64,000 bases of DNA from Vanilla planifolia (taxonomy: Eukaryota > Streptophyta > Magnoliopsida > Asparagales > Orchidaceae). The notes beneath the pieces were generated by a model that was not told where the DNA came from, did no database searches, and was given only the letters and a program-made list of their open reading frames with translations. The stretch's first letter is position 1; the number at the start of each line of letters is the position of its first letter. Below are positions 50,120 to 62,050 of this stretch, one piece after another. The stretch lies in assembly GCA_023846275.1 (NCBI GenBank), contig CM043875.1, positions 41,136,633 to 41,200,632 of the forward strand, read 5' to 3'. Both the position numbers and the translations under genes were made by a program.

Positions 50120-53100
50120 ATGGGATTTGAATGCTTTCTAACGGTAACTATTTAACGGTTTCTGAAGGTTACCAGGGCTTTGATTGTTGGTCATAAGTTA
50201 CGGAATTGGGCATGAGAGGTAACGGTATTTTAAATTTTTCGACTGTTTATTCTGTGAATGACCTTTACTCCTTTGATTAATGCACTCTAAGGCTGCAACT
50301 TAATAATAAAAACTTTCTTAAAGAATTTACATCAGCTTGGAGTATAAAATGGCCTAATACATACATACAAAAACATAAACTTAAATATTGAGATTATTTG
50401 ACTAATTTAATCTTCATTTCTATTTAGCTTCATTTTTATTTAGTGATCTTATTCATATTATTCATCATTTTTATTTTTTGCTCTCAAAGCTTTTGACTAA
50501 AAAGAAGTGTTTTTATGCCTTTATTCTCTTTGGTGATTTTGCGTCTATTACTCTGTGTAAGAGGTTATTAAATAAATATCAAATATCTTGACAAAAGTTC
50601 ATCAATATCAAATATCATTCTCATACAAAATTAATCACACAAGAGACATTACATAAGTCATTACTATTTTGTCAAACTATGAGAAAAGTGATTAGACCTA
50701 TAGAAGTTATGCATAGCATGCTATAATATGAATGCCATTAACCAAACCTTTAAGTAATTTAATGTGGGTGGTTGAATTGTACATCTCTAACACTATGAAC
50801 TTCCAATGCAAGACTAATTCAACATTTCTATGCAACAACAAATGCACCAAAAATTATGATAAACTATAAAAATGTGATGGCCTATGATCAACATAATTGA
50901 AAGTATTGTATTAGATTGTTTCATTTTCTAGAGTGGATCTTCATATGTTGTAGTGGTAGATTCAAAAATAGAATGAAGCAAAGACATAACTAAGAAATAT
51001 AACAAAATAATGAGAGCAAATAATGTAAAATAACATTAAAGACATCAATGGCATGAAAAAGCAATCTCTAAATCATGCTCTCTATGAGTGTAACATTATT
51101 TGGTTGATGAGTATTCTATGGACAATGTATATTAGAATTTGTGTGAGATTAGTTCCTTATTTCTAAGATCTATAGTCTATTGGGAAAACTAATACCACTA
51201 AATTATGGATAAACTCTTCAAAATGACCATAAAACAAAAATTTACATTTAATCACCTATGAGTAAACCATTTATCATCGACATTGTAGTGAATAGATGAA
51301 GTAATCACAAAATATATCATAATAAAGAAATTACAGCACTAGAAACAAAAAACACAGATTTATATGGAGACCTAAACTTGAGGAAACTGTGATTGTACTT
51401 AAGAAGATCATTACTAGATCTTTGGAAGGATTTAATTATAATTTTATCTTAAAGTGGTTTTGGAGAAAACTTATAGTAATCTTGAGGGTGGAAAGAAGGA
51501 GAATAGTGATTTCACTTAGAGCACACTTCTTTTCTTCTCATTAATAATTTTCTTCTTTTAGATTATTCCCATAAAAAAGTGATTGTTAATTGTCCATGCA
51601 TTAGAACATGATTCAATGACAAGCTATGATTCAACATAATTGAGAGTATTGTATTAGATTGTTACACTTTCTAGAGGGGATCTCTATTAGTTGTTGTGGT
51701 GGATACGAAAATGGAATAAAGGATAAACATAACTAAGCAATATAACAAAATAATGAGAGCAAATCATGTAAAATAGCATTAAAGACATAAAAAAGGCAAT
51801 GACATGAAGAAACGATCTCTAAATCATGCTCTCTTTGAGTGCAACCTTATTTGGTTGAAGTCTATTCTATGGACAATGAATGTTAGAACCTATGTAAGTT
51901 AAGTTCCCTTATTTCTAAGATCTAGAGCCTATTAAGGAAAACAACCACCATTAAGTAATAGATAAACTCTTCAAAATGACTATAAAAGAAACGTTTACAT
52001 TCAATCACCTATGAGTAAATCATTTATCACCTATGTTGTAATGAAGAGATGAAGCAATTACAAAATATACCACAATGGAGACAAGAAAGCATAAGAAAAA
52101 AAGCACAAAGATCTATGCAAATCAAAATGCATATCAAATGTCATGCTCACTTTCTACGCAAATCAAATGTTTTTAACTTGAATGTACAACAATGACATTA
52201 CACTATTAATCTCACAATAAACATATCGTCATAATCATGTCATCTATATGACATAAGCAATAGTATCATATGCACAAGTATAATATTCCAAACTCATTCT
52301 TATTATTATTGAACATCACATTATCATATGTAAATGCTCCTTATTAAATTTAAATTTACCCATCTCAAGTTATGATAATTTTCTTTTATGCCAATTTACC
52401 TAAAAATATTTATTTTATACAAATTAATCACTTCATTAAACCACTTCATTAGATCACTTGTATTGAGATATTGCATTCTATTTAGAGTAAATATTTGCTT
52501 TATTTTCTCAAAATTTTCAAAACCGTATTATTTTTGTGCTTCTTTGATTTGATTATTTGACTTGGATTAGATAATCCAATCAATTGATTAAACAAAATAT
52601 CCATGACAATAAGACATATAATCTTTAAGCAATTGACTTATTCAAAAAACAAATTGATTGAACAATAAAGGTGACTGATCAAGGAAACAATCCCAATTGA
52701 TTGGATATCTGATTATCCAGATTTTCTTTCTTGAGTTGTCCATTTGATTAGATCATTTAATATGTTGATTAGACCATGAATTTAATTTATGCAAAATAAA
52801 ATCAAACATACATGAAAACAAATTCTAGAAGTCTTAAATAAACAATTAATAATCAAGCAAGTCGCTTAATTTTGAAAAACTTCATTCAAAAGTGTATAGA
52901 CACGTACATGTTTGTATGCACGCACATATGTATGGAAGCACACACGCATGCCCGCACATATGTATGCCCGCATGCATGAGCATACATACACATTGATTTT
53001 TCTATTTCTTTTTGTTTCTACTCCATTTTTAATCTTCTTCTAATTTTTTAAAATTAATTTCTCTAAATAAATTTCTTTCTAACAATAAGCTTTAATTGTT

Positions 53101-54238
53101 ATTTCTTCTCATCTCTTTCTTTCTCTCTCTTTCGCTCTCCCTTATTCTTTCTCCATTTTCTTTGATGTGTTTCTAAGTCTCTTATCTCCATTTATTTCTG
53201 TGTCCTTTACTAACCATACATAATGTTTTTTATAATTAATTATTTAAAAAGTATTTTCATTAATTTATAAAAATTCTAAACAAATTTGAGTTTCAATAAA
53301 ACTATTACCATTAAACTCATATTGATGTGAATTTTTCAAATGTCATTGTTTTCAAAATTTAAGATAACCATGATGTGTCATTCAATGCTTTTAAGTAAAC
53401 AATATGATTCTTGCTAAAAACAACTACTATAATATTCATAATAAAACAAATTCATGATATAACTTAAAACAAAAATTTAATTTTATTTTACATAGTCAAT
53501 AAGTCACTACTTGTTTCTTAAAAAATTTCTCCTTTCAAAATTTATTATTGTCATAGGCTCTTGCTACTAACCATCGTTAAATATTTCCTTTACTTACCAC
53601 CATCGTTAATCACCTCCAACTTTCATCATCACAAACTACTACAACCAAACATAAACACTATTTATTGTCGATCACAACTATCCTCTACCACTGCTAATTA
53701 TCATTATTGCCAACCACTATTATTACTAATTAATACATCCATTAGACTGCTATTGAAAATCACCAAAACTCTATATCTATGATTTCCATCAACATCACAA
53801 TTATTAATCATCATTGCTATCTTTCTTTTTTTCTCGTTAGCTAAATAATCAATAAAACAATTTCATTATAAATATAAGTAAAACAAGATAACAAAAAAAT
53901 AAATTTAAAATAAGTATATCATTTAATAACAATATTTAAAAGTCATATAACCAAATAAAAAAATTTAAAAGATAAATATAATTTTTAAAAATTATTATTC
54001 TTTTTAGAAGAACACATCTTTTAACACCCACTTAGTGTATAATTATTATGTTCAAAATACTAAAATAATCCTTAGTTAAGAGATGTGCCAAAATCTATTT
54101 CTCTTGAGGAAGTTAAAATATATATTAAAAAAATTATATATTTGCCCCAATTAAATATTAAATAAGAAGACATAATTTACATGCGACACCATTTCACCGT
54201 TGCTCAAAGCTCTGCGGTAGCTTCGACGATTAGCGGCC
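50120..54238. other. AT-rich intergenic region
   Basis: No supported gene. It contains the direct duplication at 50880-52100, alternating GCACAT/GTATGC patches near 52910-52990 and pyrimidine-rich sequence near 53100-53170. Short ORFs, for example 53561-53782, are low-complexity. Confidence 0.65.
50880..52100. repeat. direct duplication, about 480-bp copies 730 bp apart
   Basis: Copy 1 (about 50880-51350) and copy 2 (about 51612-52090) share many exact blocks in order: GTATTGTATTAGATTGTT, ATAACAAAATAATGAGAGCA, TCTAAATCATGCTCTCT, TTCTATGGACAATG, GATAAACTCTTCAAAATGAC and AATCACCTATGAGTAAA. Differences are mainly substitutions and short indels. Confidence 0.85.
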
Positions 54239-54313
54239 ATGGCGGTAAGATGGGCTCAGAAGACCATTGCCCTTCCACCGCAGAAACGAGGCTGCCATCT
54301 TGTCACCTCAAAG
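54239..54313 (+). CDS. first exon of a YjbQ/UPF0047-family gene (partial)
   Basis: Twenty-five codons from ATG 54239 read MAVRWAQKTIALPPQKRGC followed by HLVTSK, then a GTAGAT donor at 54314 in phase 0. The WAQKT...LPPQ-RGCHL block is the conserved start of plant YjbQ/UPF0047 proteins, a family linked to secondary thiamine-phosphate synthase activity. The next family block (a glutamate-rich helix, then GLAHLF-HTSAS) is not found up to position 64000. The downstream DNA holds copia and LINE insertions, so either intron 1 is very long or this is an orphan exon of a broken gene. A longer ORF from 54181 is in another frame and is not conserved. Confidence 0.65.
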
Positions 54314-55261
54314 GTAGATTACTGTACCCTACTCCTTATTTTATGAAGCTATTTTTTCCTTATTTCGTATTCATGGATTCCGCTTGCTTTCCCTTCCCTA
54401 CTTTTATACGAATTGCTCCTGTTGCTGTAGAATCTAAGAAAGAAAAATCTCTCTTTTATATCAAATTGACTGTTTTCTCGAAGTTCAGTTTTTGTTAGCA
54501 GCGGTTTGGTTGATGCCCAATAACCTTGTTTTTTAGACTTGCTTATGGCCTTGCGAAACAAAAATCGAGGATTTGTTGGTGGTCATAAATTATTTTCGAA
54601 AGTGATGTTTTTGGCACATTGTTGTAAAAAGAAATAGCTAAGAGAGTGCCCGCGATGAATTGTGCTAATCTTTGATCATTGGCAATGGATTGAGAATTTT
54701 CATAGGCCATCAAGCTACAAAGTCAAGGAAGTCTTATATAAGCCAGTCGTACGAGAATTTGTTGACCATTTTGCCTGATAAAACTTTTTGATGCTTCAGT
54801 CGGTAAGAACAGTTTGTAAAGAACGTCTTATGCAAGTTTTTTCTAGAGATTGAACAACAAAAAATAATTGGATAAGGGAAATAAACTAGGGTTTCTCATA
54901 ATGGTACTTGAAGATGAGTGTTCTTTCTCTTTTCTTTGTCTTGGGAGGGACGTTTTCATTATTCTCATGTTGTTTAACATGTAACCATGTGAACTGAGAG
55001 AAGGAAGGCAATTGATTTTCAGTTGATGTCATCAATTTTTATTGTATTGTCTAGGGAAAAGACATTGCAGATATCTTGAATGTTTGAAGGATCTTGAGTA
55101 GGAGACTAAATGACTTTGAGTCTTGTTTGGCAAATTAAATATATATATGCAGTTTTAAGTTTTGGTGATAATATATGCAGTTTTAAGTTTTGGTGATAAT
55201 ATATGCAGTTTTAAGTTTTGTTAGAGTATAAATTAGTTGAAATATTATTTTTTTAATCTGA
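54314..55261. other. region after the YjbQ-like exon
   Basis: Probably intron or intergenic DNA. No further YjbQ exon is seen. It contains a 28-bp tandem repeat at 55145-55220. Confidence 0.5.
55145..55220. repeat. 28-bp tandem repeat, 2.7 copies
   Basis: Units start at 55145, 55173 and 55201, with atatgcagttttaagttt as the common head. The first two are identical and the third is truncated, so the duplication is recent. Confidence 0.95.
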
Positions 55262-55317
55262 ATTATTCTTTTGTTATAATATCATTTTCTTTATAAAATG
55301 GTGATTAATTTCAACAT
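55262..55317 (-). mobile_element. Ty1/copia RNase H fragment, distal side of LINE insertion
   Basis: On the minus strand this reads VEINHHFIKENDII, the end of the copia RNase H block, directly following the LINE poly(A). Its upstream half lies at 61138-62050 on the other side of LINE copy 2. Confidence 0.75.
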
Positions 55318-55378
55318 TTTTTTGAAGAGGATATAATAACTATTATATCAAGGCAAATGCCAAATTACAAAAGGACCC

Positions 55379-58300
55379 TCAAGGGGGATCGAAAGTGAAA
55401 TCAGATAACATGAGGTCAAGCAGGGGCTTCAGAATAGGGTCCTCAAGGCTCCAGACGAAGTCGTTAGAGCACGCAGCCCGAGCAGCCCAATCAGCAGGCT
55501 TGTTCCCGTCTCTGAGTGTGTGTAAAAAACGAATGGCCTCAAGACCCGAAGCGTACTGGATAGTAGCAGCGAAGACACCCGATCCCGGGAGTAAAGACAT
55601 CTATTCGCGTACCTCCTGAATGGCCATCATCGAGTCAGATTGGAGTTCCACAGCCCGGTGCAGGGGAAGAAAATCCCTAATCATGTCAAGCGCCATAAGC
55701 AAAGCCTGGGTCTCCATCATGTCAACAGCCTGGGACAGCAACCGTTTACCAGCCACCAAGAGAGGTCTACCCAAACAATCCCGCACAACCACCCCCAACC
55801 CGGCCACCGAATCACCAACCACCACATCGCAGTTCACTCTGATCCAACCTGTAGGGGGGGAATCCAACTATGCGTGACAAGCAAGTCCGTGGACTTGCCT
55901 GGGTTCCCGCAGGACAGGGAGGAGAGAGAGAGATGTCGGTTGAGAGACGAGTGAACCTCAAGTAAGATGGTCCGAATAGTAGAACCCGGGAGAGGCATCG
56001 GGATGTTGTGTCTAGCTGCATTCCTCCTGGACCAAATATAGTACAGTGTAGTCGCAATAGTGGCCGCAACCAATTGCCCGGCACCCTGGCGAGCAGCAGG
56101 AGATCCGACGAACCGGAGAATCCAGTCAATGAACAGTAAATCGGTGCCCGTAGACTGGTCAAACCTGGAGTACTGGTCCAAGCAAGTCAACACTGCCCGA
56201 ACAGTGCGGTCAGCCCAAATTTCTTGGGCTTTCGAGCAGTGCCAGAAGACGTGCTGCAAGGACTCGTCTTCCTCGCAGCCCTGCTGGCAGGTGGGAGAAT
56301 TGCAAAGCTTGCGGCTGGTCAACCACACCGCCGACGGAAGGTGATCACCAGCGACCCTCCACATGAAGACGCGGACCCTGGGAGTAACCCTAAGCTTCCA
56401 GATGCCACGAAATTCCTCCAAGGGCTTGCAACCATTTCCTCCCTTTCGAGCATTGCAGACGATGCTCGAGTAAATCTTGCCGCTGGCCGCCCGGGGCTTC
56501 TCCGTGAGGGAGAGAAGCAGTACGTCATGTGAGGATTGCACGGTTCTCGGAAGATGCGAGATGCGGTCCTGAAGCTCCCCATTTGCCCAAGCGCTGATAA
56601 GATCCCAGTTCCAATTCCCGTCGGGCAGGAGACATTCGGCTACGCTTGCTGGCCAGTAGATGTGCACATTGATGAAAGTGGGCTAGCAACTCAGTGGAAG
56701 GACCCCCAGCCAATTATCTTCCAAGAACCTCGTCGTCCGCCCATCCCCAATACGCCAAACAAAGAGGGAAATGGCCTCCGGCATAGCCCCAAGCACCATT
56801 TTGCAGACCGGGGACGCGTTGCGGGGGGCCTTCATCCGTGGATCCTCCAAATCATATCTTCTCCGCATCAAATCCACCCAAAGACTAGGCTCCCGATTAA
56901 GAATACGTCGGCATCCCTCCATGTGGAGAACACGGTGCCAAACGCGGAGGTCCCGGAGGCCCAGGCCACCCGCAGATTTAGGCAGCGTGATGCACTCCCA
57001 AGCCGCATAATGAATGACCCTCGCACTATTAGTCCCTCCCCACAGAAATCTCCTGATGCGCATCTCCATGGCCTCAATAATCCCCGCCGGCACAACACTA
57101 TGCCTCAGCACGTGGTAGGGGATGGCACTAAGGACCGACGAAGCCAAAATGGCCCTGCCCGCAAGTGAAAGAGGCTTGACTCTCCAATTAAGCAGCATGG
57201 CATCCAACCGCTGAAGCAAGAAGCTGAGGTCAGTCTTGGACAGGCGCTTGGCAGTAATGGGGATCCCCAAATATGTAAAAGAACTTCCCTCCTCCATGCT
57301 GAGCTTCCTGAGAATTAACCTGGACTTCTTCCTGCAAAGGTTAGGCTAAAGAAGACCCTGGATTTCGCAAGATTTACCTCCAAACCAGCGGCCTTCCCGA
57401 ACTCACGGATAATCCTCCTGATAAGACGGGCAGCGATGCGGGAGGCAGGAGCAAAAAGGATGACATCGTCCGTGAAGAGGAGGTGCGAGATGCAAGGCGC
57501 ATGCCTCCCCGGTCGGAACCCCAAAAGCTGCCGGGATTCATGATTCCTTACCAAGCACGAGAGATATTCAGAAGCCATGACATAAAGATACGGGGAGAGC
57601 GGGCAGCCCTGCCGTAGACCCCTCTGAGCCTCCACCCACGGGAGGCGATTACCATTGAAGAGGACGCTGAATCTAGGGCTTCTGATGCAAGCAGCAATCC
57701 AGTCCCGCCAGATGGGAGGGAAACCCATGGCCATCAACATCTCCTGAAGAAAGTCCCAACAGACACGGTCATAGGCCTGTTCCATATCGAGCTTCACTGC
57801 CATAAGTCCAGCCGCACCCTTGCAAGTCCGCATCCTAGCAACCATCTCCTGCGCGATGTTGATATTATCAGAAATACTACGGCCAGGAATGAAAGCCGCC
57901 TGCTCCTGCGAAATGAGGTCCGGCAAGACGGGCTTCAGTCTCCCGACAAGGACCCGTGCTACCACCTTGTACACAGTGTTGCAGAGACTAATAGGTCTAT
58001 AATGCTCCGGCTTGCTCGCGCCCTGCTTCTTTGGAATCAGGATGATAAGGGTGTCTTTCCACTCATTCGGGAGCCTGCAGTCCTCAAAAAAAGCCAGCAC
58101 AGCATTAATGACATCATGGCGCGCAATGGTCCCGTAGCCGTGCAAAAATTCAGCCGAGATCCCGTCACATCCCGGCGCCCTATTCCTTTTGATGCCCCTC
58201 AAAGCCTCGATGATCTCTTCCTCTGTGACCCTAGCTCCCAGCCTGGAAGCCGCATCAGCGTTAATAACCACCGGGGGGGAGATGACTTGCGGCATAGCCC

Positions 58301-59543
58301 TGGATCTGCCACCACGCCACTTGCTCTCAAAGTACTCAATTAAGACCTGTCCGATACTGTCCGGGGAATCCACCACCCGGTCATCAACGCCCTGGATCAT
58401 GGAGATGCGGTTCATGCGGGCCCGAGACGAAGCCATGTTGTGGAAAAAGCGTGTGTTGGTGTCCCCAACCTGTGCCCAGTGGACCTTGGCACGCTGCCAC
58501 CACCACTGCTCCTCATGGGCACAACCCTTGTGAAAGGCAGTGATCAAATCCGCAAGACGCCCATGGTCCTCCTCAGTGAGTCCCGTCCTCGATTCTCTTG
58601 CCTGCAGCTCCTCAATGTCACGTAAAAGTACTTGGTTACGGTTAATCAAACTCCCCAGTTCTCTGCGGCTCCAACTGCGCAACGCCATAAGTGACCGCTT
58701 GAACTTCATCGAAACCATCTCCCTAGGGTCCCCCGACGCACGTTTGCTCCAAACCTGCTGCACCACACGGTAGGACTGGGGATAGTGGAGCCAAATACTC
58801 TCAAATAGGAGCCTACTGGAATTCGGCCGGATCCTGTCGCCACCTAGATTGATTAGCAGCGAGCAGTGGTCCGAGCCAAGGCGACCCAGATGATGTACCG
58901 AACAGTTGGGAAAAGCATTCAGGCCGGCAGAATTGAGCAGGGCGCGATCAAGCCTCTCCAGAATGCGTGCGCCCCCCTTCTTCCCATTGCACCAGGTAAA
59001 TTTGTTGCCAGAAAAACCCATATCAGCGAGCTAAAGGTCCTGCATAAAATCAGCAAAGCACTGCTGCTCACTACCATAGAAGAAAGGTCGACCTCCCCGC
59101 TTCTCCTCCTCCTGACCCATAATCAGGTTAAAGTCACCAGCCACCAAAAGAGGGGAATTGTCACAGTAAGTTGAGCGGATAGCGTCCCACATCGCATGGC
59201 GTCCCTGAGACACCCTTGGACCATAAACAAAGCAGCAGTTGAGGGTGCAATCCTGCGGAGGGGTAATCGAACAAGCCACCATAAAAGCCGAGGCCGCCGT
59301 GAGTGCCAACTTGATCTCTTCCTTCCACAACACAATAATTCCAGCCGACATACCCAAAGATGGATGAAACCCAAAGCTCCAATCCTTCCCAAGGATCCAG
59401 TTAGCATCGCGCCGGGAAAAAGATTGCATCTTGATCTCCAGCAGCACAACAACCTTAACATTCCACTCCCGAACCAGACGCTGCAGGTAGGCCCTTGATT
59501 TGCTCTTCTTAGCACTTCTTATGTTCCACGTGATGATCCGCAT
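55379..59543 (-). pseudogene. LINE ORF2 polyprotein (EN-RT-RNase H), multiple lesions
   Basis: It starts at ATG 59543 (MRIITWNIRS). Endonuclease motifs LLEIK, GDFN and SDH are present. RT blocks RPISLCN, FIPGR, KLDMEQAYD and RQGCPLSPYL follow, and the active site reads FTDD instead of FADD/YADD. RNase H has NCDVV, METQA, QSDSM and PADWAA. Lesions: TAG at 59031-59033 (Gln in copy 1), a frameshift near 57340, TAG at 56683-56685 (near a Trp codon of copy 1), a frameshift in a C7 run near 55857, and TAG at 55601-55603. Each lesion is local and the frame resumes with conserved sequence. Confidence 0.9.
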
Positions 59544-59655
59544 AGTAGGCATATGGTTATTTGCTTCCGGCATCCCCAACCAAACTAAAGCAGCTTTCCA
59601 GCAAACAGCTGCTGGTCTCCGTGCCCCATGAAGCAAGGTCAGCAAGAGGTCCCGA

Positions 59656-61023
59656 TTAATGGTCACCCCCATACGGGATGGGTGCTCCATCAGCCCCTGA
59701 TCCCCTCTGCTGAAATGGCGCATTCACCTGGACGACATTGGCAAGATTCCCGGCCTGCAAAGGCTTAGCCGGCGTAGGATTCTGCACCCCGTCCTTGACC
59801 TTCCCACGAACTCTGCTTCTCCCCCGGAACCTGGGCGGACCCCTGCTCCCTCGAGATGTGCTGGCCCCGTCATATCCCCTGGCTGTGCGGCTATGAACGA
59901 CATTAGGAGGCCTCTTGATCAAACCCCCAGGGCTCTTGCGATTGTTCTTCCTTCGCTGCACAATCATCCAAGGGCCCAGGCCGTGCCCCTCGCCGTGTAC
60001 ATCCCACCTCTCTGCCCGGCGTTCATCCACAGGTCCCTCAGACCCATTGCGGCCGAGAGCCTCAGTAACCCCCGGGCGTTCCTCCCGCACCTCTTCTGTG
60101 GTCGTGGTGTCGTTGATGTCAGCTCCACCAGCTTTGACCGACTTGCAGGAATTCTCCAAATGCCCAACATGACCGCAAGCGAAGCAAATGCGCGGCAGCC
60201 CTTCATATTTAAAGGGTTGAAAAACCCTCCCGTAGTCCCCGGAAATCCAGATGCCCGGCTTAAGAGGTTTCACAAGGTCCACCCGAACATACACTCGCGC
60301 AAAGGACGAGCGCTCTAATACCGCCGTCCAGCCATCAAGAAGGAACGGATCGCCAATAGCTTTAGCAATTCGAAGAATATTGTCTACATCCCAGTAGATA
60401 AGGGGGAGACCAGGAAGCCTAACCCAGACAGGGGCGCGCATGACAGATGTGGAGTTAGGGTTGAATTCCGGCGACCACAGATCAAGACCCTTGGCTTGGC
60501 CGGCGATCTGCCAAGGCCCGCCCAACCAGATGTCATTCCTCTCACTCATCGACGCAAAATGAAGGCAAAAGCAGTTGGCCGTGAGGTCAAAAATCTTGAA
60601 ACTGTTAATATGACCCCATCGTTTGAGTAAAACCCTCTCAATGACATGAAAAGGAAGGGTATTTCCATAGAGACGGCTCACCAGGTCAAACTTGTGGAAA
60701 TCCAGGCGCCTCAAGCAAGCTTCTGGTGACATAATCATGTCGCCTCCCTCCACATACTCGGGGATATCCGCCGCGCGCAATTTGACATCAACATCTGCCG
60801 ACCGCATGTGCGAAATCACCGTGTCACTGTGTCTGGGAGCGCCGTTGGCAGTTAGGGCCTCCCGAAAGCTCACCCTATTCGCAACGGCAGGACGGGTCAC
60901 CTCAGGGATATAAGGATCCTCAGCTCCAATCCTGACTCCATGGGCTACCTCCCCAATATGCTTCGGCTGCTCCTGCACAGTCTTACACAACGAGTCTCTC
61001 TCTTGGTCATCCCCAACAGCCAT
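59656..61023 (-). CDS. LINE ORF1 protein (DUF4283 + CCHC zinc knuckle), intact frame
   Basis: The frame is open for 455 residues from ATG 61023. Residues about 105-250 are the DUF4283-type region (WLGGPW, PVWVRLPGLPLIYWD). The zinc knuckle is C280-x2-C283-x4-H288-x4-C293. The C-terminal part has GPWMIVQRR and Arg/Gly-rich segments (about 380-420) suited to RNA binding. It lies 112 nt upstream of ORF2 on the same RNA. Compared with copy 1, the N-terminus is about 120 residues shorter and the C-terminus is not truncated. It may still be translatable, although the element as a whole cannot move by itself. Confidence 0.85.
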   Translation of the reverse strand: MAVGDDQERDSLCKTVQEQPKHIGEVAHGVRIGAEDPYIPEVTRPAVANRVSFREALTANGAPRHSDTVISHMRSADVDVKLRAADIPEYVEGGDMIMSPEACLRRLDFHKFDLVSRLYGNTLPFHVIERVLLKRWGHINSFKIFDLTANCFCLHFASMSERNDIWLGGPWQIAGQAKGLDLWSPEFNPNSTSVMRAPVWVRLPGLPLIYWDVDNILRIAKAIGDPFLLDGWTAVLERSSFARVYVRVDLVKPLKPGIWISGDYGRVFQPFKYEGLPRICFACGHVGHLENSCKSVKAGGADINDTTTTEEVREERPGVTEALGRNGSEGPVDERRAERWDVHGEGHGLGPWMIVQRRKNNRKSPGGLIKRPPNVVHSRTARGYDGASTSRGSRGPPRFRGRSRVRGKVKDGVQNPTPAKPLQAGNLANVVQVNAPFQQRGSGADGAPIPYGGDH

Positions 61024-61137
61024 TTCGGACGCACGGGGGGGAGGGGAGCTTCAGGGCCGACTGGCCACCAACAGAAGAAGAAGAACCCTCGCGAGAGGGA
61101 GAGTCGCTCTGGGCAGATCGAGCTCTTCTGCTGCTTC

Positions 61138-62050
61138 TCAACATGCTTTGTCTTGTCACAATGAATAAGATTTTTAATAATATTAATTGTAACTTGATTA
61201 TCACACCTTAATTTCATAAGTTCTTCAATTAGGATATTGACCAAGCACCTATTTCAATTAGATTCTTTCATAAATGTTATAAGTTCTATAGTTGAAATCA
61301 GTTTCAACACTATTTTGGGTTACTACAAATTGTTTCTTACTCTTACTCTTCCAAGTAACAAAATTGCTCTGCAAGTAAAAACAATATCTTGAAGTTGATC
61401 TTCAGTCAATTATAAAACCAACCTAATCAACATTAGTATAATTCAACAATTTTTTTGTTGATCAATGGAATAAGAGTCACTTTCTTGATGTCATTTTAAG
61501 AAATTTGAGGATATGATATACTATATTCCAATGTCCTTCAGTAAAATTGTTTTTGAGTTAACTCATCATATTGATAACAAAATAAATGTTGAGTCTAGTA
61601 TGTGAGAAATTTGTGTTTTTTAACAAGCCTTTGATATCTCCTTTTTTCTACAAGAGCACTTTCTCTTAACTTGTTTGAATAATCCATAGTAATGTCAGCA
61701 AGTTTATATTTTGACATCTACGTTTCCTGTAGAAGATCTAAAACATACTTATATTACAACATAATGATCTTTTTTTTTTATTATACAGTTTTTATTCCAA
61801 GAAAATACTTGAGATTTTCAAGATCTTTGATCTCAAACTTTTTAGTTATGATTGCTTTGAGAACATACAACTCTTCAACATAATCTCTTGTTAAGATAAT
61901 ATAGTCAATTAGATTATGATAATAACTATCTTATCTTTTGGAGAATACTTGAAAAACATTATGTGATCAACTTTATATTATGAGTATTCATTCTTCTTAA
62001 TATTTTTTGTAATCTGGGAAGCTATGCTTCAATATATATAGTGAAATTTG
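61138..62050 (-). mobile_element. Ty1/copia RT-RNase H remnant, proximal side
   Basis: Minus-strand frames with stops read copia blocks in order: DHIMFFKYSPKDKIVI, the KFEIKDLENLKYFLG block (about 61800-61840), KYVLDLL, RRYQRLV, DRSTS-like RSTSRYCF, FVTWKSK, then LVNILIEELMKLRCDN and KTKHVE, ending exactly at the LINE. The expected YVDD active site is lost. No LTR is visible nearby. Confidence 0.75.

Larger units (their letters stand above)
55318..61137 (-). mobile_element. L1-type LINE, copy 2 (full length, degenerate)
   Basis: Same family as copy 1, opposite strand. A short poly(A) (T run at 55318-55323) marks the 3' end, and the 5' leader begins near 61137. It is flanked by TCAACAT at 55311-55317 and 61138-61144. 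The target was a copia RNase H, and host-element codons continue across the site, which confirms both ends. ORF1 is open; ORF2 has several lesions. The leader is pyrimidine-rich on the element strand. Confidence 0.93.

Noticed and set aside
54181-54498. 105-codon ORF starting at ATG 54181
   Set aside because: It lies in a different frame from the conserved YjbQ-type exon and continues into probable intron sequence without any recognisable domain.
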